The notes: generated by a model not told the origin, from the letters alone. DNA of 64,000 nucleotides from an uncultured Photobacterium sp. (GCF_947502415.1 NZ_CANMZV010000018.1:1-64000), one strand, 5' to 3'; positions 18,636-28,512 are shown, counted from the first letter of the stretch. Translations and numbers: made by a program.

Positions 18636-20189
18636 TTAATGTGAAAAGTTCCAGGGGAACAATGCATTGATATCCGACTCTGGCTTGGCCAACGCCTTCA
18701 TGCAATGTACCAGATAGTCATACACAACCAGGCCATTGGCTTTCACCGTTTCAATGATGCTGTAGAGGACAGCACTGGCATCAGCACCGCTTGGCGTATC
18801 AGCGAACAGCCAGTTTTTCCTGTCAATAACCAGTGATTTTATTGCACGTTCGGCGCGATTGTTGTCGATAGACAGGTGGCCATCTTCTACATAGCGTATT
18901 AACTTTGGCCATTGTCCTAACGTGTACTTAATCGCTTTGCCTAACTGCCCTGAGCCAATGACTTTTTGCTTGGTCAGCCATTGGTAGAGGTCATCCAGTG
19001 CCGGTTTGGCTCGCAGTTGTCTCTCGGCCAAGCGTTCTTCAACCGTGCATCCTTTCAGATTCGTCTCCAGCGCATAGAGCTTCTGGATTTTTGCCAGTAC
19101 CACATCCGCTTTACCGATTTTACCTTTCCCTTGGACTTTCTTGGCATCCATGAACTTACGGCGGACATGTGCCATGCACCCCAGATGCTCAATCGTCTTT
19201 AAGGTGTCATAAGCCTGATAGCCATCGGTTTGCAGATAGCCGGTAAAGCCCCCCAGATAGTTAGCCGGGCACGTGCCAGCCCGACTATTTTGATAGTCGA
19301 ACAACACGATATTTCTGCTCACTGGCGGTGAGGCTCCCGGAGAGTCGACCCCTGAGCAGTAGACCCACATATAACACTGCTTATCTTCCTTGAGTACATT
19401 AAGGGGAGTCTCGTCAACCTGGATAACAACTTGCTGTAGCAGCGTTTGCCTGATGGCTTGGTATAACGGCGTAAAGGCATCACTGACCAGCATTGTCCAG
19501 CGTGCCATGGTCGTGCGGATCAACGCGATACCGGCTTGCTCGAAGAGAGTTTCCTGTCGATACAGCGGCAAGGCGTATTGGTATTTACCCAGAATGATAT
19601 TGGCCAGCAGGCTTTCAGTGGCAAAACTTTTGGGGATGAGGCTATCCGGTGCGGGCCTCTGTACTATGCTGACCTGCTCAGCCGTTTTTTCGCACTGGCG
19701 GCAGCCGTATTTCGGCCGCACATATTCCAGCACTTTCAATTGAGCGGGGATGAACTCAAGCTTTTCACTGACATCGTCACCGATTTTATGTAACTCGCCC
19801 TGACAACAAGAGCAGACTTTTTCATCAGCTTCCAGGTCAAGGACAATACGTTCACGTCGCAGGTCTTTCGGTAACGGTTTGCGTTTGCCGCGGCGTTTTA
19901 CCGTCGGCTCAGAGGCAGAAGAAACACCCACTATTGGTGTATCAGCTTCACACTCTACTTCATTAAAGAGTTCGCCCTGAGCATCGTTATAAGGTTTCAG
20001 GGATTCCGCCCGTTTGGCAAACTGACGGTCGATAGCGAGCTTAAATTGCACAAGCAGGGATAGGTATTGTGCACTCAGAGATTGCCTTTCCTTTTCCCAC
20101 TCCTCACGCTCAGCCAATAGCTTCTGCACCATGGCCTGAAGCTGGCTGATATCCTGGGTTGATGGGTCAAAATCGGCGGCTTTCTTCAT
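18636..20189 (-). CDS. tnpC: IS66-family transposase TnpC
   Basis: 517 residues from the ATG at 20189 (MKKAADFDPSTQDISQL); an upstream in-frame ATG would add 17 residues with no better ribosome site. Order: N-terminal coiled coil (about 15-55), zinc-finger CSCCQGELHKIGDDVSEKLE with a later YGCRQC, then the DDE domain with VQVDETPLNVLKED, TDGYQAYDTL, HLGCMAHVRRKF and DNNRAERAIKSLV. The C-terminal tail is present. It appears intact, but IS66 needs its accessory genes, and both are broken here. Confidence 0.92.
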   Translation of the reverse strand: MKKAADFDPSTQDISQLQAMVQKLLAEREEWEKERQSLSAQYLSLLVQFKLAIDRQFAKRAESLKPYNDAQGELFNEVECEADTPIVGVSSASEPTVKRRGKRKPLPKDLRRERIVLDLEADEKVCSCCQGELHKIGDDVSEKLEFIPAQLKVLEYVRPKYGCRQCEKTAEQVSIVQRPAPDSLIPKSFATESLLANIILGKYQYALPLYRQETLFEQAGIALIRTTMARWTMLVSDAFTPLYQAIRQTLLQQVVIQVDETPLNVLKEDKQCYMWVYCSGVDSPGASPPVSRNIVLFDYQNSRAGTCPANYLGGFTGYLQTDGYQAYDTLKTIEHLGCMAHVRRKFMDAKKVQGKGKIGKADVVLAKIQKLYALETNLKGCTVEERLAERQLRAKPALDDLYQWLTKQKVIGSGQLGKAIKYTLGQWPKLIRYVEDGHLSIDNNRAERAIKSLVIDRKNWLFADTPSGADASAVLYSIIETVKANGLVVYDYLVHCMKALAKPESDINALFPWNFSH

Positions 20190-20273
20190 GGAAGTATTGC
20201 ACCCAAAATGGCGAAAAAAAACACCCATCACAAGCACCATTTATGTCACCTAATTGATTGTAAAATCGTGTAT

Positions 20274-20603
20274 TTATACAGACTTGTGGCCGACTATTGT
20301 GAAGCCTGATAGCAACCGGTCTAGCTCGGATTGTGTCAGCGTTATGACCTAATTTTTCTCGCGTACTGGCCATTTGAATTTGTCTTTTTCGAGCCTTTTA
20401 TACCACAGGGCAAAGCCAGTGGTGTCCCAGTACAGTATTTTGATTTTGTCGCGTTGTTTGTTGGTAAAGAGGAACAGTGCACCGGAGTCCAATGCCAATG
20501 TCGTTTCGCTTTCAACCAGCGCTGCCAGCCCGTTAATGGATTTGCGGAAGTCGACAAAGTGGCGGTAGAGATAAATGGCTGGCGGGTTTATCAGGCCTTT
20601 CAT
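20274..20603 (-). pseudogene. tnpB: IS66 Orf2 (TnpB) with in-frame TAG
   Basis: The frame begins MKGLINPPAIYLYRHFVDFR and includes FALWYKRLEKDKFKWP, the family signature. It meets TAG at 20346-20348 and then continues in the same frame as VITLTQSELDRLLSGF to a stop at 20274, matching the normal C-terminus of TnpB. So one substitution truncates a protein of about 108 residues to 84. Its ATG overlaps the tnpA stop (ATGA). Confidence 0.85.
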
Positions 20604-20923
20604 GAATTCAGCGCCCTCATTAGGTTTGCCAGGTACACTGGCGGCGTGCCCTGAGGGATACTCAGCTCAACCTCGTTGAACGACAGTGTCATGTTAGCTG
20701 GTACCGGTCTGGCTAAGTGATACTTGGTGATGCTCTCAACGACTTGCGCCCGAACAAAGCTGCTTTCGACATTCTCACTTGAACGCTTTATCAGGCTTCT
20801 TTTTGCAGAATACGTTGAGCAAGCTAACTGATGTTGTTTGCAAAACTCTTTCAGGGTCTGTGTGCTGTTTTAATACTCGAGGATCAGCATTTGCCATTCC
20901 TTGTCAGTTCGACGTTTCGACAT
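20600..20923 (-). pseudogene. tnpA: IS66 Orf1 (TnpA) with in-frame TAA
   Basis: A 107-residue frame starting MSKRRTDKEWQMLILEY with TAA at codon 18 (20870-20872) and then open through NSTQTLKEFCKQHQLACSTY to a TGA that overlaps the tnpB start. The helix-turn-helix-like organisation and position identify it as IS66 Orf1. The stop would abolish the protein unless read through. Confidence 0.8.
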
Positions 20924-21034
20924 TCACCATATCTCCGGTTCATTAAGGGAAATATGATGATAAGCGTGTTGAAAGGTTATTTGAATGTGGTGTTCATGGA
21001 GCGCTTACGCTTATTTATAACTTTGCGACAAAAC

Positions 21035-21064
21035 AACAGGTCTATCATCACTGATAGACCTGTT
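21035..21064. repeat. Hairpin beyond the IS66 end
   Basis: AACAGGTCTATCA (21035-21047) and TGATAGACCTGTT (21052-21064) are perfect complements with a 4-nt loop. No T run follows on either strand. Its role is unknown; it lies between IS66 and the phospholipase C-like gene. Confidence 0.6.
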
Positions 21065-21171
21065 AGTTTGTCATCGTTCGTCAAAACGGGTGATAATGCT
21101 AAGAATGGCTATTTATTTAACACCAAGATGGGACAGAACCTTTGTTAGCCATTGTTTGATATCAATATTCG

Positions 21172-23550
21172 CTAGTTCAACAAATTTGAAAGAATAGGAA
21201 TAAGTAGAATAACAGTACAGGTTTTATTCTGAATGTTATCTGGGTATGGATACGCAACACATACTTCATAAGGGTATTCCGAACCTATTAGTTGTGACTT
21301 ACCTATTGAAGACGGAGAATCAATCCCTGGTGACAACGGACCAATAAACAATTTTTTAAATAACTTATCTCTCATATCGCCTTTCCATGGAATAAAACCC
21401 AATTCTGACGAATAAGAGTAATCTACAGCAGGGTAAATATTCAAAGAATTTGGAATCGGTGGGGGTGTCGTCATCCACTGGTGATTTCCATCAATATTAC
21501 CAAATGCCTGTGCAACCAAGTTATATATGTCGCCCATATATTGAGAGTAATCGGTTGAGCCAGATGCTATAGCTAATTCTTCAAAATCATACTTATCTAA
21601 CAAAGCGAGCTTTGCGAGCACCACTGCATTATGAGCTACAGCATATTTCGAAGGATCAAATGTACCGGATGAAGTTAAGTGCATTTCAGCCTTAACTCTT
21701 TCTGCCATGTCCGGAATCATCACTAAGCCTTTAGCCGTACTAGAGTTCTCTTGCTTTGTAAAATACTGATTTAACGACGCATCATTTACACCTTCATCAA
21801 GTAATTCAATAATTTCCTGTACTTCTGCGGGAAGAATATCAACAATCTCTTCAGCCACCTCATCCTTTAATTTATTGACAAGCTTATCAATCAACTTATT
21901 TTGTAATTCAATTAAATCTGCGGTGCTAGGCAATCCAACCGTTGCGCCAAGTGATGTTGCTTCATCAATAATTAGGATAATATTTTCTATAGATTTTTTC
22001 AGCTCAGCCTGAGAATATCTAAACTCACAGCTAGAAATTACACTAGGCACACCGATGATTTGCATATGGTAGCAGTCAAACCAAGTCGTTATGGGTTCTA
22101 GCGCACTTTCTTTTGGGTTCATAGTATTAACTATGGATTGACTCGCAGCTTTCACATAGGCTGTCATTGCCAAATCAACATCACTTCTCCAACCACGTAA
22201 GATACTCTGAATTGGTGACACGTCGGCACCTATAACCTGTTGTAAATCAAGCAAAGCATTTGCGATATTATGAACTGAATCGACGGATCTTTTTACCTCA
22301 ACTCTAACTTCTTTCGTTTTTTCGATTAAATCATTTTTTAAATTTAGAGCTTGGTTTTCTAAACTTTCAGCAGCTGATAAAATTGCATTATTGGATTTAA
22401 TCACTAATTTCCGTGAAGCTTCACAAAGAAAGTCAGTAACTTTTTTCTTTTTAGGTAGCCCATTCCACCCTATAACAAGTATCGTATGCTGACAAATTGA
22501 TTTAGGAACTACAGTCGTTACCTCTAACAATTTCCTACGCCATTCCTGATGCTTATTCAACCAGCTTTTCTCTGCTTTTTGCATTTTATCAACGGCTGAT
22601 GACAAATGAGAAAACACTTGATCGTCATATTTATTTAATCGGCTGTATACTTTGTTAGAAAACTCCTGCACATCATCAGTACCTCGATTTAGCTCATCTA
22701 TCACTTTTTGGGTTTCGTTAACAACCTGGCTTGCCTCATCTGTTGACAATTGAATATCAAAATAAGCTGCTACAACCTTGGTAACAGCAACATCAATATC
22801 ATGCCAAATGCCATCTTCAGCTAAACGATCAACCCCTTTTCTGAACTCATAATACGCCGCCAAATGTGACGCAGTTGGCACCTTCCAGTATTCACGTTGA
22901 ACCGAATCATTATATATTAACGAATCTCTTACGAAAGTGGCATATTGATCATCAAGGGTTATTTGCTGCCACGGCGCACCAATTGCCTGCCCAAGATAAT
23001 TTTTTAATGGAGGCGTGTATTTACCAATATAGCTTTCTAACACAAAATGTCTTTGCTCTACCAGAGTTTCATCTTTAAGGTCAAATATGCCACCGGCATA
23101 TTGATTGACATAGGTGTGAGCAAATACATCTGCTGCAGCATGTCCCAAATAACCATAGACAAAAGCTTTTGCACTGTCATTATACGAGGATTTTGATAAT
23201 AAATATTCTAGCCAGTCATTCGTTTGCCAACCTATATTATTACCATTCTCATCTTTTACACCTGGATGTATAACAGTCTGACCAACAACCACATCAGGCA
23301 GAGCATCAGGTCCAATATTCCCCATGAGGAAGTCTGATTTATTCTTTAAAATAGCGTTTTTTACATTATCATTGATTGCTATTTGTACCTCTTTGTTATC
23401 GAGCTTAAAACTCAATTTTCCATCGTCTTCAAGATCATTGATAACCTGCTGGCCAACCCAAACGTGAGTATCTACTTTAAATGCATATGCTCTTGATGAC
23501 ATCAGATATAATATAGGTATAACAACTATTATAAATAATTTTCTAAACAC
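21172..23550 (-). CDS. Secreted zinc-dependent phospholipase C-like protein
   Basis: 792 residues with a signal peptide (MFRKLFIIVVIPILYLMSS, cleavage near AYA). The first ~250 mature residues match the zinc-dependent phospholipase C domain: DTHVWVGQQVI near the mature N-terminus, FLMGNIGPDALPD, and GYLGHAAADVFAHTYVNQYAGG with the clustered metal-binding His and Asp. The long middle (about 260-620) is helical and coiled-coil-like without a known domain. The family cleaves phospholipid head groups, but many large members are uncharacterised. It lies in the island with small secreted proteins and a patatin, suggesting a membrane-attack or lipid-scavenging theme (inference). Confidence 0.8.
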   Translation of the reverse strand: MFRKLFIIVVIPILYLMSSRAYAFKVDTHVWVGQQVINDLEDDGKLSFKLDNKEVQIAINDNVKNAILKNKSDFLMGNIGPDALPDVVVGQTVIHPGVKDENGNNIGWQTNDWLEYLLSKSSYNDSAKAFVYGYLGHAAADVFAHTYVNQYAGGIFDLKDETLVEQRHFVLESYIGKYTPPLKNYLGQAIGAPWQQITLDDQYATFVRDSLIYNDSVQREYWKVPTASHLAAYYEFRKGVDRLAEDGIWHDIDVAVTKVVAAYFDIQLSTDEASQVVNETQKVIDELNRGTDDVQEFSNKVYSRLNKYDDQVFSHLSSAVDKMQKAEKSWLNKHQEWRRKLLEVTTVVPKSICQHTILVIGWNGLPKKKKVTDFLCEASRKLVIKSNNAILSAAESLENQALNLKNDLIEKTKEVRVEVKRSVDSVHNIANALLDLQQVIGADVSPIQSILRGWRSDVDLAMTAYVKAASQSIVNTMNPKESALEPITTWFDCYHMQIIGVPSVISSCEFRYSQAELKKSIENIILIIDEATSLGATVGLPSTADLIELQNKLIDKLVNKLKDEVAEEIVDILPAEVQEIIELLDEGVNDASLNQYFTKQENSSTAKGLVMIPDMAERVKAEMHLTSSGTFDPSKYAVAHNAVVLAKLALLDKYDFEELAIASGSTDYSQYMGDIYNLVAQAFGNIDGNHQWMTTPPPIPNSLNIYPAVDYSYSSELGFIPWKGDMRDKLFKKLFIGPLSPGIDSPSSIGKSQLIGSEYPYEVCVAYPYPDNIQNKTCTVILLIPILSNLLN

Positions 23551-23759
23551 ATCGATTCCTTACATTTCTTAAATTTGTGATAAATATTGGGCTAACGCCG
23601 TTTACGTACTTTCATCTATCAAGATCGCCTAATAACACTCAATCAGATTACCGAATAACATCAATGGAGATCACTTTCAGGGCAAGATTACGAAGCCGCT
23701 TGCCCCGTAAGCACTTGCGACAGGTAGACATTGTAGTGGTCAACCATTTCCGGACAGTA

Positions 23760-24379
23760 AGTTAAATGACCTCCGGCAAAGCCGGAGGCTTATTAGATGA
23801 CGCCCTCAAAGGGCTAAAGTAAGCGCCCAAGGCGCATCAAACTCCAAACTTCAACTGATCACGGTGGCAGTCCTGCTCTTCTTGATTTCGGATGTACGCT
23901 CGTACCATTTTCTCATCAAGACCAACGGTTGAGACAAAATAGCCTCTCGCCCAAAACGCTTCACCCGTGAAATTCCTCTGTTTCCCTTTGAAGTTTCTAG
24001 CTATCGAAATAGCACTTTTCCCTTTCATGTAGCCAACTACATGTGACGCTGACAACTTGGGTGGGATACTGAGGCACATATGTACATAATCTTTCATCAA
24101 ATGCCCCTCTTCGATAACTACCCCTTCCCGTCGTGCTAACTAATGGAAAACATCACCAAGGTGCTTTCTAACCGCACCAAATACCACTTTCTGTCTTTTC
24201 TTGGGAATAAAGACAATATGGTATTTACAATCCCATCGCGTATGAGACAAACTTTTATAATCTCGCATAGGTTATTCCTTCTTACTCTTGGTCGAGTTCA
24301 GAAAGTACCTTTACCGCGGTAAAGGTAAAACCTATGCGAGTCTCCCCGGCATAGCCGGGGGTTTACCCATGATTAATTA
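23760..24379 (-). mobile_element. IS200-like element, copy 2
   Basis: 620 bp, nearly identical to copy 1 including both end hairpins and the 20-bp palindrome. Preceded by AGTT. It lies between the phospholipase C-like gene and an unassigned stretch. Confidence 0.85.
23837..24268 (-). pseudogene. tnpA: IS200-like TnpA with in-frame TAG, copy 2
   Basis: Same 143-codon frame as copy 1 with the same TAG at codon 43 in the DVFH*LARREG context; the rest of the protein, including the KMVRAYIRNQEEQDC helix that carries the catalytic Tyr in this family, is intact. Confidence 0.85.
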
Positions 24380-24689
24380 GACTTGAAAATTCGAGTGCTT
24401 TTTGTCCGCTTGAGCGCCTTACTAGCTGGCACCTTACCGAAGCTTTGTGACTCTTCTATAAACGCTATCACTTGAATCCCATGACTCGCAATTACCAATA
24501 TCGTTATTAGAACTATATCCTTGTGCTGCCCTTGGGTCACAGACAGCACAGGGATATAATGCCTTAGAGTACGGCATCCACGTTTGTTTAAAATCAATAT
24601 TAATAATATTCTTGGTAAGAAACATTCTTTTAATTAATGATTTATGGTTTTGTGGGCTTGTTGCAAAAAATTCAGCCTAGGCTCAGAAT
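24380..24689. other. Unassigned stretch between two IS elements
   Basis: 310 bp. Two overlapping minus-strand frames of 63-74 codons end here but lack ribosome sites and any recognisable fold. It may be the remains of a gene cut by IS200-like copy 2. I see no RNA gene or regulatory site. Confidence 0.3.
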
Positions 24690-25240
24690 TCGGCGATGGC
24701 TTGCCCTCTTAGAAGGCAAGCAGCTATCCCCAATTTCACACCATTAAAATTCCAGCTCTTCTTGCTGCTTTTCAAGCTTTTCCGGATACTTCACGTATTT
24801 CCTTGTCATTTCTGAGTCGACTCCAACTATAGCCCTTTGCCCCAAAATGATTGCCCCAATAAGGCTTCTTCCGTAAATATGGAAACTGCTTGAAAATCCG
24901 AATGACTGTACGACCTTTAACCACTCCTAATAAATCAGATATCGATCTCTTCGGTGGTACTTTTACCAATAGATGAACGTGATCAGACTGAACATTCAGC
25001 TCGACTATTTGACAATCTAACCTACCGCAATATATCTGAATGCAATTGTACACTTCACTTGCAACTGCTTCAGTTAGTACGCAATAACGATATTTGGGCA
25101 CCCAAACAATATGGTATTGGCAATGCCACAAAACGTACGATAATTTCTCAAATCTACTCATGTTATTGTTCCTTTCTCTGTTGTGGGGACAACAAGAAAA
25201 GTCATAACATGAGTGGATACTCCAGGCCTAGCCTGGAGCT
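24690..25240 (-). mobile_element. Second type of IS200/IS605 element, degenerate
   Basis: A different IS200-type transposase frame is bounded by hairpins: CTTGCC/GGCAAG at 24700-24720 and CTCCAGGC/GCCTGGAG (3-nt loop) at 25220-25238. Exact ends are not determined because only one copy is in the window. Confidence 0.65.
24744..25161 (-). pseudogene. tnpA: IS200/IS605-type TnpA, frameshifted
   Basis: Begins MSRFEKLSYVLWHCQYHIVW and includes NVQSDHVHLLVKVPPK with the HUH motif (HVH) and KPYWGNHFGAKGYS. A small deletion after GAKGYS shifts the frame; the correct C-terminus continues in another frame as VGVDSEMTRKYVKYPEKLEK to a stop at 24744. The catalytic Tyr (RKYVKY) is therefore separated from the HUH motif. 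Only about 30-35% like the amplified copies, so an independent insertion. Confidence 0.85.
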
Positions 25241-25278
25241 GATTACCACGCCCACAGGACGTGGATTTTAGTTTTTAT

Positions 25279-25561
25279 CTGAAATCAGGTTAACGTAACA
25301 CCGTCACACTTAAAATCTAAAGATAAACATGAGTAATCATCCGAAGAATCACAACCAGTACCAGCCTTAGATGAGCAGTCATCACCTCAACTGATCAGCC
25401 ATAAGGAAGTACTGAATATGTTCCTGATCATAAGTAAAGCCACCATTTACAAATGACACCAAACCCGCAGCTTTCCCAACCCAGTCACACTGATGCCGCT
25501 TCGGTGGTTGAGATCTACGGTTGAAGAATGGAAAGAAGGGATCGGTGGGTGTGGGAAGTGA
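25279..25561 (+). pseudogene. Decayed AlpA-family regulator, copy 2
   Basis: Same gene as the remnant at 16392: VTPSHLKSKDKHE, then LISHKEVLNMF, then SKATIYK*HQTRSFPNP and VTLMPLRWLRSTVEEWK. The start codon is CTG where copy 1 has ATG, one stop falls after KHE, and TGA replaces the Trp codon of the recognition helix (KWRQTR in copy 1). An intrinsic terminator follows directly. Confidence 0.75.
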
Positions 25562-25568
25562 TCGAGGG

Positions 25569-25590
25569 AAGCGGCCGTTGGGCCGCTTTT
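25569..25590 (+). terminator. Terminator after AlpA copy 2
   Basis: AAGCGGCC/GGCCGCTT perfect stem, GTTG loop, then TTTTG. A similar but mismatched hairpin follows copy 1 near 16659. Confidence 0.75.
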
Positions 25591-25771
25591 GTAACACCTA
25601 ATCGTTGAAAATCACTCTCAAACCGCATGTTATATTTGCGTGACAATTAACCACATAACAAAATATAACACCTACAACAAACTATGCTCCACTGACTAGT
25701 GGAGCATACCGAGCTTCATATCAAAACCGCCGAGTATCAACACATCGATTTATACGATTATTATGTTCACA

Positions 25772-26869
25772 TCACAAGTATAATGTTAACACAGGAATCA
25801 GCTCTGCAATGGCAGTTCCATGAATTTTGGACTTAGAGAAATGGTAAGCAACTAGTCCATCTTTATCAAGATTCAACTTATCTTTAATTGCATCATTAAT
25901 AGCCTTCTCTTGTTGATATAAAACACGATCGGTTTTTTTATCTAGTTCAGAGTCTAAGAAGTATGTTGTAATTTCTGATAATACTTTGAATATAGCGTCA
26001 TTAGTGAGGTCATCTGTCAATACCGTTGACGCAGCTAATGAAATCAAAGCACTTTCATTCATAAAAATAAAGTCCTCAATCGCACGGTCAAAGTGAAAAG
26101 CTGCTAGGTTAATACTCATATCAAACGCAGAGTTATTCATGTCAATAATATTAGAAATAGAGGTAATTAGCCCAATATCACTTACATCATAACCAATCTT
26201 AACATTAGAATCTCTTGCTACAAGTCTGAAAACAGGTTGTAAAACTAGAATATATTCATTAGGTGTTTCAATTACTTTGGCATTTGTTGTTAGCCCTGCA
26301 ATTATATCAAACTGAACACTTCCGAAGAAATCCATATCAAAATGGTCTTTGTATGTTGCATACTTAGCGCACTTCCAAGGCTTCAATGGATTATGTGCTA
26401 AGCATATCCCTCTATTTTTTATATATCCATCACCATCACCGCTAGCACCTGCATTTAGATAAAATCGTCCAATATAAGGGTAAAAAATATCATCAACAGC
26501 TAAACCATCGTTATTAACGCTTATTGATGTGTCGCCATTTACACGTAAAAGAACATCAGTTTTAGTAACAAATGTTTTACTGCCAAATTGTTTTTTACCT
26601 GACCAATAATCCCGTTTAATTAAGGCATTATCACCAATATATGGAGATACCTCTGCTAGCTTCGATATCACCTTTTTCTTTATTTCATAACAAAGGCCTT
26701 TTTGTAGCCATGGTATTTTACTACAATCTTCTACGTTAAATTGTTGTACTTCTGATTCAACCAGATTGAAATGTTGAATCATGTCATTAACTGTATAGAC
26801 TTCAGATTGACAATACCCAGATATAAAGAACAACATTATACTTAAGCAATGACTTATTTTTTTTACCAT
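25772..26869 (-). CDS. Secreted protein of unknown function
   Basis: 365 residues from ATG 26869, which has GGAGTCTTTA upstream; an earlier ATG would add 23 residues ahead of the signal peptide. The signal peptide is MVKKISHCLSIMLFFISGYC. The mature protein has a helical first part with two Cys (DCSKIPWLQKGLCYEI), then a beta-rich domain (YPYIGRFYLNAGASGDGDGY; two more Cys in the RGICLAHNPLKPWKCAKY area) and a helical C-terminus. I recognise no family. It sits with other secreted products in the island on the same strand, but 250 bp separates it from the next gene, so co-transcription is uncertain. Confidence 0.75.
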   Translation of the reverse strand: MVKKISHCLSIMLFFISGYCQSEVYTVNDMIQHFNLVESEVQQFNVEDCSKIPWLQKGLCYEIKKKVISKLAEVSPYIGDNALIKRDYWSGKKQFGSKTFVTKTDVLLRVNGDTSISVNNDGLAVDDIFYPYIGRFYLNAGASGDGDGYIKNRGICLAHNPLKPWKCAKYATYKDHFDMDFFGSVQFDIIAGLTTNAKVIETPNEYILVLQPVFRLVARDSNVKIGYDVSDIGLITSISNIIDMNNSAFDMSINLAAFHFDRAIEDFIFMNESALISLAASTVLTDDLTNDAIFKVLSEITTYFLDSELDKKTDRVLYQQEKAINDAIKDKLNLDKDGLVAYHFSKSKIHGTAIAELIPVLTLYL

Positions 26870-27170
26870 TAAAGACTCCAAATATTTGGGCAACGATACC
26901 CCGTCGGCCAACGCATCTCGAACAATCTTTTTTGGCATTAAACCTCAATTCCATACATTATCATAAATTGATGAATAGAAATACCTTTTTGAAATTAGTC
27001 TTGATTTTTAGCCATGCTCTCAGCCTCATGAAATCACTTACATTAAGTATATTTTAAAGAGCTAAGTATTAGGGGTAATTAAATTTATATTTAAATAATC
27101 CAACTCACCTTCCCGAAGCAGCTCGGTGAAAAACCATTAGATAAGTAGACCTACATATCCAATAGTTTAT
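26870..27170. other. Intergenic, AT-rich
   Basis: About 300 bp with no gene. It probably holds the promoter of the 365-residue secreted protein. No operator or RNA gene recognised. Confidence 0.3.
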
Positions 27171-27521
27171 TTAGATTACAGGCAACTTTGAAACCTTTGC
27201 ATGGATTAATTCTGGATAACCATGCTGATCACATGTTTCAACGTAGTAGTTCACTCTTTTTCCAGTGGTGAATGCTGTAAGGATAAGCGAATATAGTTCA
27301 GAAGAAACCTTGTTTGACTTTTTTAAGGCTATCATATCAGAGCGTTGGCAATTGCTTGGATTCACCATCTTTCCAAAGCGGAAATAGATTGTTCCGTCAA
27401 CATTATTATTGGTGTGTGGATAGATCTCCAACACCTCAGTACCGCCACTCCATATGGCCGCACTTATACTTGAAGATGTCATTATTAAAAATAACACTGA
27501 TATAACCTTCACTATTTTCAA
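27171..27521 (-). CDS. Small secreted protein, paralogue 1
   Basis: 116 residues if started at the TTG at 27521, which follows AGGAGG by 9 nt; the longer frame to 27554 has no ribosome site. Signal peptide to about SSSISAA. The mature part has the pattern W-S-G-G-x-V-L-E-I, a GTIYFRF strand, one Cys in PSNCQRSDMIAL, and SLILTAFTTGKRVNYYVETC, then a YPELIHAKV end. The same pattern is seen in the proteins at 28513 and 29673. Function unknown; a small beta-rich disulfide-bonded fold is likely. Confidence 0.75.
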   Translation of the reverse strand: MKIVKVISVLFLIMTSSSISAAIWSGGTEVLEIYPHTNNNVDGTIYFRFGKMVNPSNCQRSDMIALKKSNKVSSELYSLILTAFTTGKRVNYYVETCDQHGYPELIHAKVSKLPVI

Positions 27522-27749
27522 AATATTTTTCCTCCTAATTTTGCAATATAACAAGTTATTATATAAAATAAGATTCTTCTAAGGCAAGTAGCAATTTCAC
27601 AGTTCCTTATACATCAAAAGTATTCTAAAAAGTTAAACTTGAACAATGAAACGGAAAACAAGCGCCACATTACCTACATTTAAGACATATCGCCACCATC
27701 AGAACTAACACCCTGATAGACATTATTTATGTTATTTAATACCAACTCT

Positions 27750-28369
27750 AGTTAAATGACCTCCGGCAAAGCCGGAGGCTTATTAGATGACGCACTCAAA
27801 GGGCTAAAGTAAGCGCCCAAGGCGCATCAAACTCCAAACTTCAACTGATCACGGTGGCAGTCCTGCTCTTCTTGATTTCGGATGTACGCTCGTACCATTT
27901 CCTCATCAAGACCAACGGTTGAGACAAAATAGCCTCTCGCCCAAAACGCTTCACCCGTGAAATTCCTCTGTTTCCCTTTGAAATTTCTAGCTATCGAAAT
28001 AGCACTTTTCCCTTTCATGTAGCCTACCACATGTGACACTGACAACTTGGGTGGGATACTGAGGCACATATGTACATGATCTTTCATCAAATGCCCCTCT
28101 TCAATAACTACCCCTTGCCGTCGTGCTAACTAATGGAAAACATCACCAAGGTGCTTTCTAACCGCACCAAATACCACTTTCTGTCTTTTCTTGGGAATAA
28201 AGACAATATGGTATTTACAATCCCATCGCGTATGAGACAAACTTTTATAATCTCGCATAGGTTATTCCTTCTTACTCTTGGTCGAGTTCAGAAAGTACCT
28301 TTACCGCGGTAAAGGTAAAACCTATGCGAGTCTCCCCGGCATAGCCGGGGGTTTACCCATGATTAATTA
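27750..28369 (-). mobile_element. IS200-like element, copy 3
   Basis: 620 bp, nearly identical to copies 1 and 2 with a handful of substitutions (for example Glu for Lys in GLDEEM). Preceded by AGTT. Lies between secreted-protein paralogues 1 and 2. Confidence 0.85.
27827..28258 (-). pseudogene. tnpA: IS200-like TnpA with in-frame TAG, copy 3
   Basis: Same 143-codon frame and same TAG at codon 43 as copies 1 and 2. Otherwise intact. Confidence 0.85.
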
Positions 28370-28512
28370 ATTTTATATATGGTCCATACAGTCCATAATA
28401 TCAAAATATACTTTTTTCTGACATTTTTGCCGCAAGCAATGAAGCCTATATTTGCAAGTCACTTTTCAAATATAGCTCGAGGCTGCAGAGTGGGTTGGAT
28501 GACTTAGTTAAG

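Larger units (their letters stand above)
18605..21008 (-). mobile_element. IS66-family element
   Basis: About 2.4 kb with the usual three-gene order tnpA-tnpB-tnpC on the minus strand. Imperfect terminal repeats: GTATGCGCCCCATAAAACCAC at 18605 and, on the complement from 21008, GTAAGCGCTCCATGAACACCAC. I see no 8-bp target duplication at the ends (ACTGTATC against GCTTATTT). tnpC is open; tnpA and tnpB each carry a nonsense codon. Confidence 0.88.

Noticed and set aside
21035..21064. Terminator for the phospholipase C-like gene
   Set aside because: Perfect hairpin but no T run on the relevant strand, so recorded only as a repeat.
23725..23757. Possible IS3-family end (TGTAGTGGTCAACCATTTCC)
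   Set aside because: Suggestive of an IS end, but no transposase frame or partner repeat accompanies it, so it was not called.
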